From the NCBI GenBank assembly GCA_033557465.1, contig CM066036.1:721879828-721943827 (forward strand): 64,000 nt of DNA. Reading direction: 5' to 3'. The position numbers were made by a program, and so were the translations under genes. The DNA comes from Ichthyophis bannanicus. Its lineage: Eukaryota > Chordata > Amphibia > Gymnophiona > Ichthyophiidae. Under the pieces are notes generated by a model that did not search any database, was not told where the DNA came from, and saw only the letters and a list, made by a program, of their open reading frames with translations. Every line of letters begins with the position of its first letter. Positions within the stretch are counted from its first letter, which is position 1. Shown in pieces: positions 21,800 through 32,095 of the stretch.

Positions 21800-22516
21800 G
21801 TCTAGGTCAAAAAGCAAGGAGTCCCTTCCGCCGGTCAACTGTGGGCTTTGCCAAATCGGGGAAGAAAGAGACTTTATGATCTTCAAACTGCAGATGTTGC
21901 ATCACCCGGGCAGCCTTGAAAATTTGCTCAACTTGCTGATACCTCAGTAAACGAAAGATAATGGGCCGGGGGGTCGTCCGATTGAGTGCGATGTTGGCAG
22001 GAGCACGATATGCTCGGTCAATTTCCAGATCTCTGCAAAAGGTAATCTTCAGCAAGGAGGGGAGAGTTTTGACCAGAAATTCTCTGATATCTCCTGCTTC
22101 CGCCCCCTCTGGAACTCCTATGAGCCTTACATTGTTGCGACGGGCTCGATATTGCAATCCTCTAACTCTTTTTGAAGATTCTGTATCTGACGCTCAGCCT
22201 TGTCCAGGTTCACCAAGCGCACCGCGTGCGAATCGAGGACCCCCGCCATGTTGTCCAGCCGTAGTGAAAGACCGTCAAGCCGGTCCTGAAGCATACCGAA
22301 ATCTTCTCGCATGGCTCGGAGCGCTTCTCCGTTGGACTGTACCAGTTCCTTCACACCACGTATTTCCTCCAAGATCTCCTGTTGCATTTCGGGGCTAACC
22401 CGAAGTGGAACCATCTTTGGTGGGGAAGACAACTCTGTTTTGGAGCGTTTTCCATGTGAAGAAGAGGGAGACCCGAAGTCCAAGCACACTGGTTTGTGGG
22501 CCGCCATTCCCCCCAA
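21800..22516 (-). pseudogene. L1 ORF1 (RNA-binding protein), frameshifted
   Basis: The first frame runs from 22516; the likely start is the second Met, MAAHKPVCLDFGSP, at 22507. It contains a heptad-like coiled coil (ILEEIRGVKELVQSNGEALRAMREDF). A frameshift near 22.13 kb separates it from the RRM-like and C-terminal domains (NNVRLIGVPEGAEAGD, PRPIIFRLLRYQQVEQI, FFPDLAKPTVDRRK). It is about 75% similar by eye to the intact ORF1 at 35586. The end beyond FFPDLAKPTVDRRKGLLAF continues after a stop. Confidence 0.88.
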
Positions 22517-22699
22517 GGCACCCCGGTAAGTTCGGTGTCAAATATTAGGTTTATGCAGATATTAAGTCAGGATTCTGAGTAGGCCCCTCAGGAGCTTCAG
22601 CGCAAAGCGTCTAACCCGCTGGACATCAGGCTCCGCCCCCCCCACCTATGGGTCCTTCTATATGCAGCCTGAGTTGCTGGTGTACTCTTCATCCATCCC

Positions 22700-24175
22700 C
22701 TCTATGGTCTGTGATAAGGAAGCTTATCATAGTTCAGGAGGGAGCTATAAAAGAGGTGAATTGGCTTTGAACAAGCAACCTGTCTTTGCTGGTAGAAATA
22801 CTAAAACAGAATGTTTTCATAAAAGACTACCAGTCCCAGAATGCACCAGGTTTCAAACAGCCTCTAGAAGAGCTGAAGTGGGGAAACGTGTGTTCAATCA
22901 GGAGAGCTATGAGGTAATCCACAATCACTTATCTCCAAGGGCAGGGCTTGATTCAGCACACCTGGGCTGTGCTAGGGTGGAGTGTCCCTCTAAGCAAGTT
23001 AAAAGTAAAGAATATTCTACACAGAAAAAGAACCAGGAAAGCAGACAGAAAGAAGAGAGAGGACTACAACAGCAGAAACAACGTGGAAGGAAGAAGAGAA
23101 AGACATTTTGGAGGTCTAAAGAAGGAGCCCACAGCAGTACGTGTGTTAGGAGTGATTCCAGAGGCAAGCATACTCCATTGGACTGGAGGAAGCCAGAGGA
23201 TTGGGGTTATAGAGCCAGGAACTCCCAAACGGCACCTTTGAGGGAGACGGCTGCATTTGGAAGGGGCCTAAGACCGGTGCAAGAAGGTATGTGAAGAGAG
23301 ACCCAGTGTCCAGGGATCTTGATTGGAAGGCTGGACATAAAAGCTTGATTACTTACTGGCCATGATCCCTGGAGAGGAAACCTAACAGCAAAGGAAGCTC
23401 AGGTATGAACTTTGATCTATGCCCTAGCTCTTCTCCAGGAAGACAGCAGGGAAACAAATATTATCCTGAGAGTGATCAATTAAGGAATTCCTCTGAGCCA
23501 GACCATGATATTGATTCCATGATATTTGAGGAAGAAGGAGATATTTCAAATGATCAGTTAGAATACATGGACTGCTCTCTGTCTAGGCTGCTGTTTTAAT
23601 GTACTTTCTCACTAATACAACAACCACCAAAAGGAACTGTAACTTGTTCTTTTATCTACCCAGAAAAGTCTCTGCAAGAAAGCTTTAGGGTAGGATTGAG
23701 CCACGTAGAGAGAGTGAACCAGCAAAGGGGTTTGCAGCTGGCTAATTATTGGTAATTGAGCCAGGCACAAGTGCACGTGAGCTCTGAAAGGAAACTTCTT
23801 TTTGTGTGTGTAAATAGAAGAAAGTTATCCTTGATAAAGAACAGTTTTTTTGTTACTTTTGGGTTTTGTTTTTGGAGCACTGCTAAGAGTCATTAGCAGG
23901 AGCCATCAAAAAGACCTTTTCTGTTACCCATCAAGGTCTTTATTGTTTGATTGCTTAAGAAGTTCAGTTACCTTATATCATGATTTGTTTTTCCTGAGTA
24001 CAATACTTGAAGCAAGCATCCTTTTGTGTTACCAAGTAAATCTGTGTGGGAGAATTAACCCCATGAATAAAATCTATTTTTCTTTGCTTACACTCGAGCA
24101 TCACAACTCATTATTTTATGAACGGCTGATTCTGGTATGAATGAACTACAACTCCCACAATCCTTTGCAAGTCAT
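22700..24175 (+). repeat. MDC family, copy 1: unidentified element with acidic coding tail
   Basis: Copies at 52.6-54.0 and 58.4-60.0 kb (minus strand) share its architecture. A Lys/Arg/Gln-rich coding-like part (22.66-23.29 kb here) is followed by a short acidic frame ending in a Met-Asp-Cys tail (LEYMDCSLSRLLF, stop at 23599). After that comes about 500 bp of AT-rich non-coding sequence with AATAAA (24.06 kb), ending near GAACTACAACTCCCACAATC. A TATAAAAG box lies at 22748-22755. The 3' part with a polyadenylation signal suggests an LTR-type or retroposed unit. Termini, LTR pairing and target duplications were not resolved, and I do not recognise the protein. Confidence 0.5.
23405..23599 (+). 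CDS. acidic C-terminal frame of MDC element, function unknown
   Basis: This is a 64-codon open frame rich in Asp, Glu and Ser, ending EEEGDISNDQLEYMDCSLSRLLF. Comparable tails close the minus-strand frames at 52831 (APMDCTLCLADNIESLC) and 58849 (ESLMDCSFCMREIENC). Conservation of this tail in three diverged copies argues that it was coding in the source element. It is probably the last exon or 3' end of a longer frame. No domain is recognised. Confidence 0.4.
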   Translation: MNFDLCPSSSPGRQQGNKYYPESDQLRNSSEPDHDIDSMIFEEEGDISNDQLEYMDCSLSRLLF

Positions 24176-24397
24176 AATAGTATTTTGCCTTTGCCAAGAC
24201 TGTGGACATTCACGACCAGCGCCCCCGTTGACAGGTCCTATGTTCCCCTCACATTGCTGGCTGCACATTTACATCTGAAAGGGGTCTGGTGTAGGCTGCA
24301 TATGCAATATTGTGGCTGGATTTGCCCTCAGCTCCCTTGGGGTTCAGCTGCACTCCCTTCTGCCACCCATATGTTATTGTGAGCTGACCGCATATGC

Positions 24398-25062
24398 TAT
24401 TCCCACATTTTTCCATGCCAGATATGTGGCTTCTTTTTGGATTTCTTTGTTATTTGGGACATGCGAAAGACATCGAGGAGCCAGCCTCCGATGCTTTCTC
24501 TGCTGCTGAAGTATTTGTTAATGCCTGGTTGTGCAAGGATATAGGCATCACAGCATGACCCTGGAAAGCGGAGAAGGACATCTGTTCTTTCAACATGGGT
24601 ATTGCCATCCACATGCATGTTCATATAGTGGAATGCCTTGCTATTCCTGTACATGGTTTCCCTTACCCCTAAGAGTAGATGTCCACATATGTACAGTCTA
24701 TGACACTTAATACTTCAAGGAAATGTGCTATCTGATGGAACTTCAGCATAGCCTACTGCCACTGCTGGGCTGTACTGGGAAAACATATGTAATCTGTGGT
24801 TCTGGTGAGGAATGCTACCAGAAATAGTGTGATGTACTGTGACACTGGTGACTGGCTGATGCCTGCCATGGTTGCAAGCAGAAATAGAAAGCTGCCAATG
24901 TCCATGAATGCTAGAGCTGTAGCTATCTGCATGTGTACTGGGATGGGCTGGCCTCTCTGCATGGAAGTGCAGAGGAGGGGCTCCAGCTCTAGACATAGCT
25001 GGTATATGGTTGCTTTATCAAACCTGAAGAATATCAAACATTGCTCAGTCATCAATCCCAGA
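24398..25062 (-). pseudogene. PIF/Harbinger transposase (HARBI1-like), broken
   Basis: On the minus strand: RFDKATIYQLCLELEPLL, PIPVHMQIATALAFMDIGSF, MAGISQSPVSQYITLFLVAFL and TTDYICFPSTAQQWQ (25.03-24.75 kb). Next comes VIDCTYVDI (about 24.70 kb), holding the first catalytic Asp, then MNMHVDG and RFPGSCCDAYILAQ (24.6-24.5 kb). This is the order of the DDE nuclease family that includes vertebrate HARBI1. At least two frameshifts are needed and the part with the second Asp (normally GDVGY) and the Glu is lost or garbled near 24.43 kb. It is inactive, and no termini or TWA target duplication were identified. Confidence 0.85.
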
Positions 25063-26389
25063 TATTGGACCTTGGCCTGATAAACCCTCTAATAGTGGTG
25101 CCCTCTCCTGCACTCTCTGTGGTCTTCCTCTTGCATAGCCACAGCAAACCATCAGTTCACATTATCCATAATGTCTATCCACCACCAACACACTTTATTA
25201 CCCTTTGACTCCCACCACCAATACCTTTTTACATCCACCACCTACACCCATCCATCAAAATGCAGTGCTCTGTGAGACGTGGACACATGGGTACAGAACT
25301 AACTGTTACACACAAACACTGATACCTTGACCTATACAAATGGCCATGCACACACCTTCACTCCTGCATGCCAACAAACATAGGCACTCACGCTGTCATG
25401 GCTCGGACAAACACAGGTAGGGATGTGGTACATGACAATGAACAGGTACAGAGGGATGCACTTCGGGATTAGGGAGGAGGCAGATGAGCGTCAAGGGATG
25501 GGAATGGGATATGTCAGAAGCTAACACCCGGGGCTTCCTAGGGCTACAGAGGGCACTGATAGAGAGATCGGTGACACAGTGGAGACAATGGGAGATAGTG
25601 ACAACAGACAGACTACTGTATCTCCATTTCATGCTCCTCCAGACACAATTGCATTTGCAGTCAGCATGGACAAAAGTCCCCTACCTATTTTTTATTTATA
25701 GGCGGGGACATTCTAAGTGCTGTGAGAAATGCATCTTGGATGTGCTTGCCCTGGATCCACCCTGGTTGTGCTCCAGAATGCCCCTGATATACCCATCCTG
25801 GAAAGGTCAGACTTGGACATTGCATCTGAGCGAGTGTTCAGAGGTGCATGGTTCTGAAATCATCATTTGTGTGTCCCTGCCTTTCCGACATCCACATTGC
25901 CACCTTGGGACATCTATTTCACATTTGTTTCTTCTAAAATAACCACCATACTGTATATTTAGAAATCAGGTAAAGTCAGACAATATTTCAACAAAAAATG
26001 CACTGTCAGTGAATGCTGCATTCAGTAAATCCAGACATCTGGATAAACTAATTATGGATTAGCCAAATCTGACTGTGTAATTATTTGCCAAGTTTATGCA
26101 GCATACCCTGTAGTTTCTTGATATGGTGGTACATGATATATATAGAAATGTAGCAGGAGGTACAGTTTCTCTGTCCTTACACAGCATCACATTAGCAACC
26201 ACACTATGTGTAGAGTACCAAATCAACAAAATATTCCTAAATCTCTAAAGAAATATCCTCTAATATTTAATAAGCATTATATACATTTCTTAAAGGAAAT
26301 ATATTGACAGTAATTTACAATCTGTGAGTAATTACCTCCAAATGTTGTCATAAAATCAGTGGATAGGGTCACAAAATACATGGCTGTTT
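25063..26389. other. no gene recognised
   Basis: The first 900 bases may be the 5' flank of the Harbinger element. From 25.95 kb the sequence becomes AT-rich and looks unique. No motif, SINE head or LINE tail was found. Confidence 0.3.
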
Positions 26390-27000
26390 CCGTTGCATTA
26401 AGCATATGAGCGCCAAAGATTTCCATGCTTGTTTTTCTTCATCGGAAGCCAAACCATTTGTGTCTTTGTCCCATTTGTATCTTTGTCCCATTTGTCCCCA
26501 TTAAAATCAATAGGACAAGCTATTCTACAATATAACAGTGTTATTTGCCATTTTAAAAAAATGCTTGAAACTTGATGGCAGGCATCTTTAACAGCATTAT
26601 CAGCTATCAAGAATGTCACAAACCTTCCAGGGGCAAAGAATACATACAGTAGCAGGATGAGTACCGAAACTTCCATCAGAAGGGTGAAGTGATACAAGAC
26701 ATCACAAGACAGTGGAAGAGGGAAATGCAGCACACCTAGGAACTCTGAGAGGCGTAAAATGGCAAGGAGACCAGCACAGCATTCAGTTCAGCTGCAAGGC
26801 CCTGAGTTATTCCAGGAGGATCAGCAGAGCACCCATCCAAATGCAACACTTTAAGCATGCCTAGGGGGACCAGAACAGTACCCAGATCAGTTGAAAGGCC
26901 ATACTTTAGACCAGGAGGAGCAGCGTAGCATCCAGATCAGTTGCAAGGCTTTAAATCACCCAAAGAAAACCATCACAGTAGCAAAGGTTGTGGCATGTGC
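26390..27000 (+). repeat. LR1 dispersed repeat, copy D
   Basis: This matches the 5' part of copy A (3.43-3.87 kb) in order, through words such as ATGGCAGGCATCT, CAAGACAGTGGAAGAGGGAAA and AATGGCAAGGAGACCAGCACAGC. The repeated AGGAGNANCAGCAUAGCA-type phrase near its end occurs three times about 55 bp apart (26.82-26.96 kb), suggesting an internal short tandem structure. Confidence 0.55.
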
Positions 27001-27249
27001 CAAGGCCACAAGTGTAGGGCAAGTTTAGCTAAGCTGGCACCATGGGAGAAGTTGGCGGGGGCAAGGGGTCATTGCTCCTCCAAATGAATTGCCCCAATGA
27101 TGGCTGTGATGCTTGTCTACCCACGGGAATTAGATTTCCCGTGGGCAGATAGAAGGGGATTTTGCCACAATCGCTGCCATCCTCTTTTATTCGCCTGCGG
27201 GAGATTAAATCCCAAGGGCAGACAGACTTTGCATCCATTATTGCGACAA

Positions 27250-27510
27250 CTAACCCACCTTTTCTTTTTCACCTTTGACCTACCCCCTCCTCCACTTAGG
27301 TCTTAGTACCTGAGGTTTTCCATCCTTCACCCTCTTCCCCTACTTCTGCCAGTTCTAAGCTTTTCTTCTCTTTCTTTTCCTATTTGAAATTGGCTTTCTG
27401 TCTCTTTTTGATTATTTTCTTGTAGCTCTTTTTACATTGTAAACCAGTCAGGTGTCTCAGTGTTGGACAGTATATTAAATGCCACAATAAAGATAAAGAT
27501 TTCAGGGAAC
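27250..27510 (+). repeat. L2/CR1-type 3' tail
   Basis: The segment TTTTTACATTGTAAACCAGTCAGGTGTC, then ACAGTATATTAAATGCCACAATAAAGATAAAG, follows the TTGTAAACCG...TATATAA...AATAAA layout of LINE ends in this window. No coding part is retained. Confidence 0.5.
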
Positions 27511-27959
27511 AATACCTGTGGGAAGAAGAGAAGGGGATTGCGGCAAAGTCTCCCTCTATCTGGCAGAAAAGAAGGGACAGCCCAGAGGCAAGCAGTCTGC
27601 CTGTGGGGATGCAATCTCCCTTGAGCACAAGAGAAGAGGGGGGCCCGGTGCCCTGCAGTACAATAGGTTGTGTACGGGAGGGGGGAAGGGTTCAAGTGAG
27701 GTAGAGAAGGCAGGGACAGTTTTATGGGGGAAGGGGACCTATCTACAAAAAGGAGGATGAGGGATTTTAGGGCAGAGGATGTGAGTGCTAGGGGGATTGT
27801 GGAGAGTGTCTCAAAGGGTAACAGAGGGAAGCCAGCAGGAGAGCGGTTAGAGTGAGAGGGAAGGGTGCAAGATGTTACCAAAAGATGCATTCCCTTCCCC
27901 AAGAAAACACCCAAGCACCCCATTCCCACACCCCATACGCAAGCATCCCACCTCTGAAT

Positions 27960-28118
27960 AACAGACACACACATCTCCACACCACCACATTTCTACTTCA
28001 TCTCCACACCATACACACACAGGCACCTCACCTCTGCACCACACACACACACACACACATCCCACCTCCCTATGACAGACACCCCTCCACCACACACACA
28101 CACACACACACACACTGG
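27960..28118. repeat. degenerate (CA)n microsatellite block
   Basis: Interrupted CA runs include uninterrupted tracts at about 28040-28060 and 28094-28115, within C/A-rich sequence. All overlapping open frames here are low-complexity artefacts. Confidence 0.9.
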
Positions 28119-28335
28119 GCTGGAAGGACTGGGGTTTCTAGTCCCACAGGTGCTCCTTGTGGTCTTGGGCAAGCCACTTAACCCTCCATAGCCCATGTTC
28201 CCTGTAAAATAGTTATCTCCAAGTTATAATGCCCTGTTCAATGTAATTTCAGTTTGTTCAATGTAAACCACACTGATGCAGAATAGCATAGTATATAAGA
28301 GAATGTAAATAAATAAAATAAATATAGAGGTACTC
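28119..28335 (+). repeat. tRNA-derived SINE, head truncated
   Basis: It has a B-box-like segment (GGGTTTCTAGTCCC), the family body (CTTGTGGTCTTGGGCAAGCC, CTTAACCCTCC) and a tail with AATGTAAACCACACTGATG and TAAATAAATAAAATAAAT. Same family as 16.49 and 45.55 kb. Confidence 0.75.
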
Positions 28336-28349
28336 CACCTCTGCATCAC

Positions 28350-28760
28350 ACATACAATTGTGTGTTTCACCTATATACCCCTTCTCTATGGAACACTCTC
28401 CAAGCCACACTTTGGAACAACAAAAATCTCCCCTCATTCAGGAAACAACTGAAGACACATTTGTTCAGAGAACATCTCAAAATGGAATAGAGCCCCACTC
28501 AGCAGACTCAATATCACTCCAATGATTGGACAAACTGATAACTCCAAGCCGGATTATATTTGCGGATAAGTCACTTAGACCTGATACATACCAATATTGT
28601 GAATGTAAATATGTTTGCCCTCCCATGGTGATGCCCCCCCCCAGTGAGATATCATTTCCTGTTAATTGTAATTCCTTGGCTTTGTGTATTGTAAACTGCT
28701 TTGACCTAGTGAAAGGTGATATATAAGCACAGCTAGCTAAATAAATAAATGAGATTTGAG
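28350..28760 (+). repeat. L2-like LINE 3' end
   Basis: It starts with coding-like NPSFRKQLKTHLFREHLKME (from about 28430), the usual end of L2-like ORF2. The tail then ends GTAAACTGCTTTGACCTAG, GGTGATATATAAGC and an AAATAAATAAAT run at 28.74 kb. Confidence 0.65.
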
Positions 28761-29762
28761 AACATGAGACCAGTGTGAGAGACAATGGGGGGTAGGCATG
28801 AGGAGTTCACAAGCACTGTCTCTTGAGATTTTGGCCTGGCTCCTAAATCCATACAAAACGTGTTAAGTTCTGCAATAGAGGCATTGCACGTTTAGAATTT
28901 TGGTGCCAGCTATAGGCTGCACAGCTGCAGAAATAAAGTCCTGTCACCAGGCACATTTCTTTTTGATCCCACATGCAGGCAGCACTGCCCCTCCCCATGG
29001 TCTGTCCTCTCACTCGATCCTGGTGATTCTTGTTCAGAGATAGGCTGTGGGGAGAGCCAGCATTGCACCTAATCATCAACAAGGCCATCTCTAAGCAAGT
29101 GGCACTGAGACTGACAGAGGGGGAAGACTGTGGAGAGAGGCTGCACTGCCTGTATGTGGGATTAGAGAGACCAGTGCATCTCAAGCTACCATTCAGCATG
29201 CTACTGCCTCCTCTATTTCTTGTGTTACAGTGCATGCAGAGCCTGAATTATTGGGGTTTCAATTTAATTTTATCTATATATTTCTACTTCAAGTTTATTA
29301 TAATTTATTCTATAGTTGGTGAGGGTCTAACTGTGTCTTGCCTGTTTGACTGAGACCAAGTGTTCTGTTAGCATGAAGTTTCTATGTAGGATCTGTAATA
29401 ATCTGGCTTTTTAGTTTTCAGAGAAGATGAAAGGATGTTCTAAGGCACACTACAATATTTTTGTTGCTGCTCTTTTCTGGGTAGGCTCCTTATTGCATTA
29501 ATTTTAGAAGCTGGTTTCATTATGTATGGTAGATTTGCATTATAGGTCTTCAGTGACTTTTGTAGGATTTGTTTTAGTTCACAATATGTCTGGCACTGGA
29601 GAGGTTGTTAATGAGATGACAATAGAATCTGATTTCTTTTTGTTTATATGTTGGGTTCTATGGTGAAATGTCTTAGTTCTGCTCTGCATGTGCTGTTGGA
29701 GGAGGGGTTTCTTTGGATGAAAAATAGATGTTCAAAAAGAAAAAGAAAGAACTATTGCACAA
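28761..29762. other. no gene recognised
   Basis: A 130-codon minus-strand frame (28843-29235) is open but shows no domain, signal peptide or repeat-family motif. I treat it as chance. The rest is AT-rich. Confidence 0.3.
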
Positions 29763-29813
29763 TTTCTAATGCCAAAATAAAATTAATTATAATTTATTTT
29801 AGCATTAGAAACT
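29763..29813. repeat. short perfect-looking hairpin
   Basis: Arms TTTCTAATGCCAAAATAAA and TTTATTTTAGCATTAGAAA pair with a single mismatch around an AT-rich 13-base centre. It could be a tiny foldback MITE, but it has no identifiable target duplication. Confidence 0.6.
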
Positions 29814-30179
29814 GCTCCATGGTTCTCTTTTTCTTCTTGTCCCACGGCGTTTGAGCACCTTACATTCTCCTTTGTTTTTTGCAGAATATATATTTATAGG
29901 TGTTAGTAGGGTTTTTTTAAATCATAGAGTATCAGGCTAAATAATTAAACAGCTACAATTTTTTTCTGCATTTTAATTATATCGTCTGGAAATATGTTTC
30001 TTTTCCTTTTTTATGCAAAGCCACTGAATGAGAGTCTCTGCCCCCTCTTTGAGTATCTTGGGGGCACTAGTTCCTCCCTCACCTGTTTATTTTTCTGGAT
30101 TCCTATCCATCTGGTATTTTTTTTTAAGATGACCATAATGCATATGCAGATAAGCAAATGTGTTGTCTCATCCTTTGCC

Positions 30180-30650
30180 GCTCACCCTTCCCAAATGAAG
30201 CAGTCAAACTACACTCATGGCTGGCACTGAGGACTTTGGTCTCAGCATAATAAGCTTAAGTAAGAGGAAGATCTCCATGGGTGGAAGAAGCCTTCATGGA
30301 TTGCTTAGTTGACATGCTAGAGATTTAAGTAAGAATCAGAAGATTCATTACTGTGAAGACCGTAATAGCAGTGGGAGAAGGGCTGCAGCCCTGACAACCA
30401 AAGCCCAGAAGAGCTAAGAAGACCAGCATAGCAGCAAGATAGGTTGAAAGCCTCCATAATGATAGACTGATACCAATGGCAGAAGACTGAGAATTGACAA
30501 GTTCAGTAATGGAGGATGGTGGATATTATAGCAATCTGTCGCTCAATGATAGCTAGGGTTTTTTTGGCTGGCTAAGTGAGTGTGCCTTTCCTCACTCAGT
30601 ACATCATGCACATCTCTCCTGATAGAAGAGATACCAGAGAGAAAGAAGCG
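30180..30650 (+). repeat. LR1 dispersed repeat, copy C
   Basis: It matches copy A from about 3.92 to 4.34 kb: AAGTAAGAATCAGAAGATTCATT, GCAAGATAGGTTGAAAGCC, GACTGATACCAATGGCAGA, GGATGGTGGATATTATAGCAATC, and a GAYAGAAGAGATACC end. Orientation is the same. It is bounded on the right by the R1 copy at 30686. Confidence 0.6.
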
Positions 30651-31194
30651 TTCATGAAGTGCACTCCGGTCATTCAGAAAAATTAAGGGATTGATATTCA
30701 AAAGGGTTTATGTGGTTTTCAGGACCTGGATATCGCTTAAACCCCAATGAACATGATTTTCAGTAGCTCTAACTGGAAAGTGCGGCTGAATAACGCACAG
30801 ACTTCCTCAACACAACCCGATTAGTGCCTGGGTGGTTTGTAAGTGGTACAGGGGCAGAACTGTTGCCTATCTGGTTAATGTCAATATTTAGCCTGCTAAG
30901 AAGGTCATTCCAAAAGGCTTAGTCATGGTTTGGATGTCTGCAGACATGTACATGGACGTCAAAGCCACAGCCACATCTTGGTAACCATTCCACAAATACC
31001 ATTTGCAGATGTCTCCAGTACAGGGACCTTCAAGCAGGTATAGGGGTGTGGTGGAGGTATGTCTAGGGAGCGGCAATGGACTTACAAGCTCCTATTGAAA
31101 CCCAGAAGCAGAAGAACTGGCTACAGGCAAATGCATGTTTATACCTGTTCCAGGCACAAATAGGCATCAGGAAAGTGGTTTTTTTTTTAAATCT

Positions 31195-31277
31195 TAAAGC
31201 AGCCATATAGTGGCTGGGATTTGAACCCTAGCCATCCAGCTCTTAAGTCACTACTATAACCATTATGAGGTCGCACC
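31195..31277 (-). repeat. tRNA-derived SINE head or tRNA pseudogene
   Basis: On the minus strand a strong B box GGTTCAAATCCC lies 40-50 bases after an A-box-like TCATAATGGTTATAG. The family differs from the four plus-strand SINEs. No intact cloverleaf can be drawn with confidence. Confidence 0.6.
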
Positions 31278-31283
31278 AAATAT

Positions 31284-31600
31284 TTAGGAACTATCACCTC
31301 CTTTTCTTCTGCTGGCCATTCCTCTCCGTATGCATCCAAGCATCCTTCTAGCTTTCACCGCTGCCTTTTCTACCTGTTTAACTACTTCAAGATTATCAGA
31401 CACAATCACGCCTAAGTCCCACTCTTCTTTCATGGACAGAAGTACTTCACCCCCTATACTATATCGCTCCCTTGGATTGCTGCAGCCCAAATGCCTGACC
31501 TTGCATTTTTTAACTTTAAATCTCAGCTGACAAATTCTAGACCATTCTTCAAGCTTAGCACGATCCCTCCTCATGTTATCTACACCTTCCTGGAGGGAAA
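31284..31600 (-). mobile_element. CR1-type LINE RT fragment
   Basis: Minus-strand translation: EGVDNMRRDRAKLEEWSRICQLRFKVKKCKVRHLGC, then EEWDLGVIVSDNLEVVKQVEKAAVKARRMLGCIRRGM. This is the segment just after the catalytic box in the CR1 copies at 7.15-7.4 kb and 62.0-62.3 kb. It is a 300-bp internal fragment, lacking both ends, and fairly well preserved. Confidence 0.85.
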
Positions 31601-31883
31601 ATGATACAACACGAAATGGGAAATGGCCAATATTGCTGGCATTTCCCATTTCATTTCAAATGAATGCACAAACCTAGTCCTAACTTTATATGGATTTTGC
31701 TATCCAGTTTCATCTGAATATCACTACTAACCAGATAGCAAAAGATATGAGTGGTGAGACTGGATCTTCAGAGCTGGATGCTAGATGGGCTGTGATGCTG
31801 AATATCCAGTTTCTCTTTTGCCTGTAGTGGCCCAGTGTTTGAGCTACACTGAGTGCCAAGGGCTGAATATCAACCCCTAATGG

Positions 31884-32095
31884 GGTGGAGGAGTAGCTTA
31901 GTGATTAAGGCAGCAACCTGGTATTCCTACTGGTATTCATTGTAGCCTTGGGCAAGTCACTTAACTCTCTGCTTCCTTGGGTACAAACAGCCTGTAAGTC
32001 CTCTGAGGACAGGGAAATGTAACTCACCTTGAACTACTACTGGAAAGGGGTGAGCTAAATACTTAAAACAAAACAAAACAAAAAAACAGTTCCTT
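31884..32095 (+). repeat. tRNA-derived SINE
   Basis: It starts GTGGAGGAGTAGCTTAGTGATTAAGG (A box). A decayed B box follows, then CTTGGGCAAGTCACTTAACTC, and the tail GGGAAATGTAACTCACCTTGAACTACTACTGG, ending in an AAAC-rich run. It sits directly beside the right end of the R1 copy. Confidence 0.8.

Larger units (their letters stand above)
20218..22659 (-). mobile_element. L1 retrotransposon, 5'-complete but internally deleted, with target duplication
   Basis: CCACCTATGGGTCCTTCT flanks the element at 20218-20235 and 22642-22659. On the minus strand the element begins GGGGGGCGGAGCCTGATG, the same 5' end as the intact L1 at 35.45 kb. It holds a short leader, ORF1, the first 80 or so codons of ORF2, then jumps to the ORF2 C-terminus and 3' UTR. 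It ends in poly-A, read as the T run after 20235. About 3 kb of ORF2 is absent. A 5'-complete, 3'-complete, centrally deleted copy with a target duplication points to insertion of a shortened RNA, or to later deletion. Confidence 0.9.
30686..31878. repeat. R1 foldback repeat, copy 4, split by later insertions
   Basis: The left end AGGGATTGATATTCAAAAGGG and right end CTGAATATCAACCCCT are inverted and match R1 termini. Internal words (GGATATCGCTTAA, CTATCTGGTTAATG, CTGAATATCACTACTAACC) are R1-like. The 1.19-kb span is longer than complete copy 1 because a tRNA-derived SINE (31.2 kb) and a CR1 fragment (31.3-31.6 kb) lie inside. Confidence 0.45.

Noticed and set aside
22662..23294. 210-codon plus-strand frame as a host gene.
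   Set aside because: It lies in MDC copy 1 and shares that family's layout. Treated as element-derived, though coding status of the source element is open.
27847..28196. Open frames rich in Cys/Val or His/Thr over the CA repeat.
   Set aside because: Simple-sequence artefacts of CA/TG dinucleotides.
28843..29235. 130-codon minus-strand open frame as a gene.
   Set aside because: No domain, no conserved copy in the window, and composition like neighbouring non-coding DNA.
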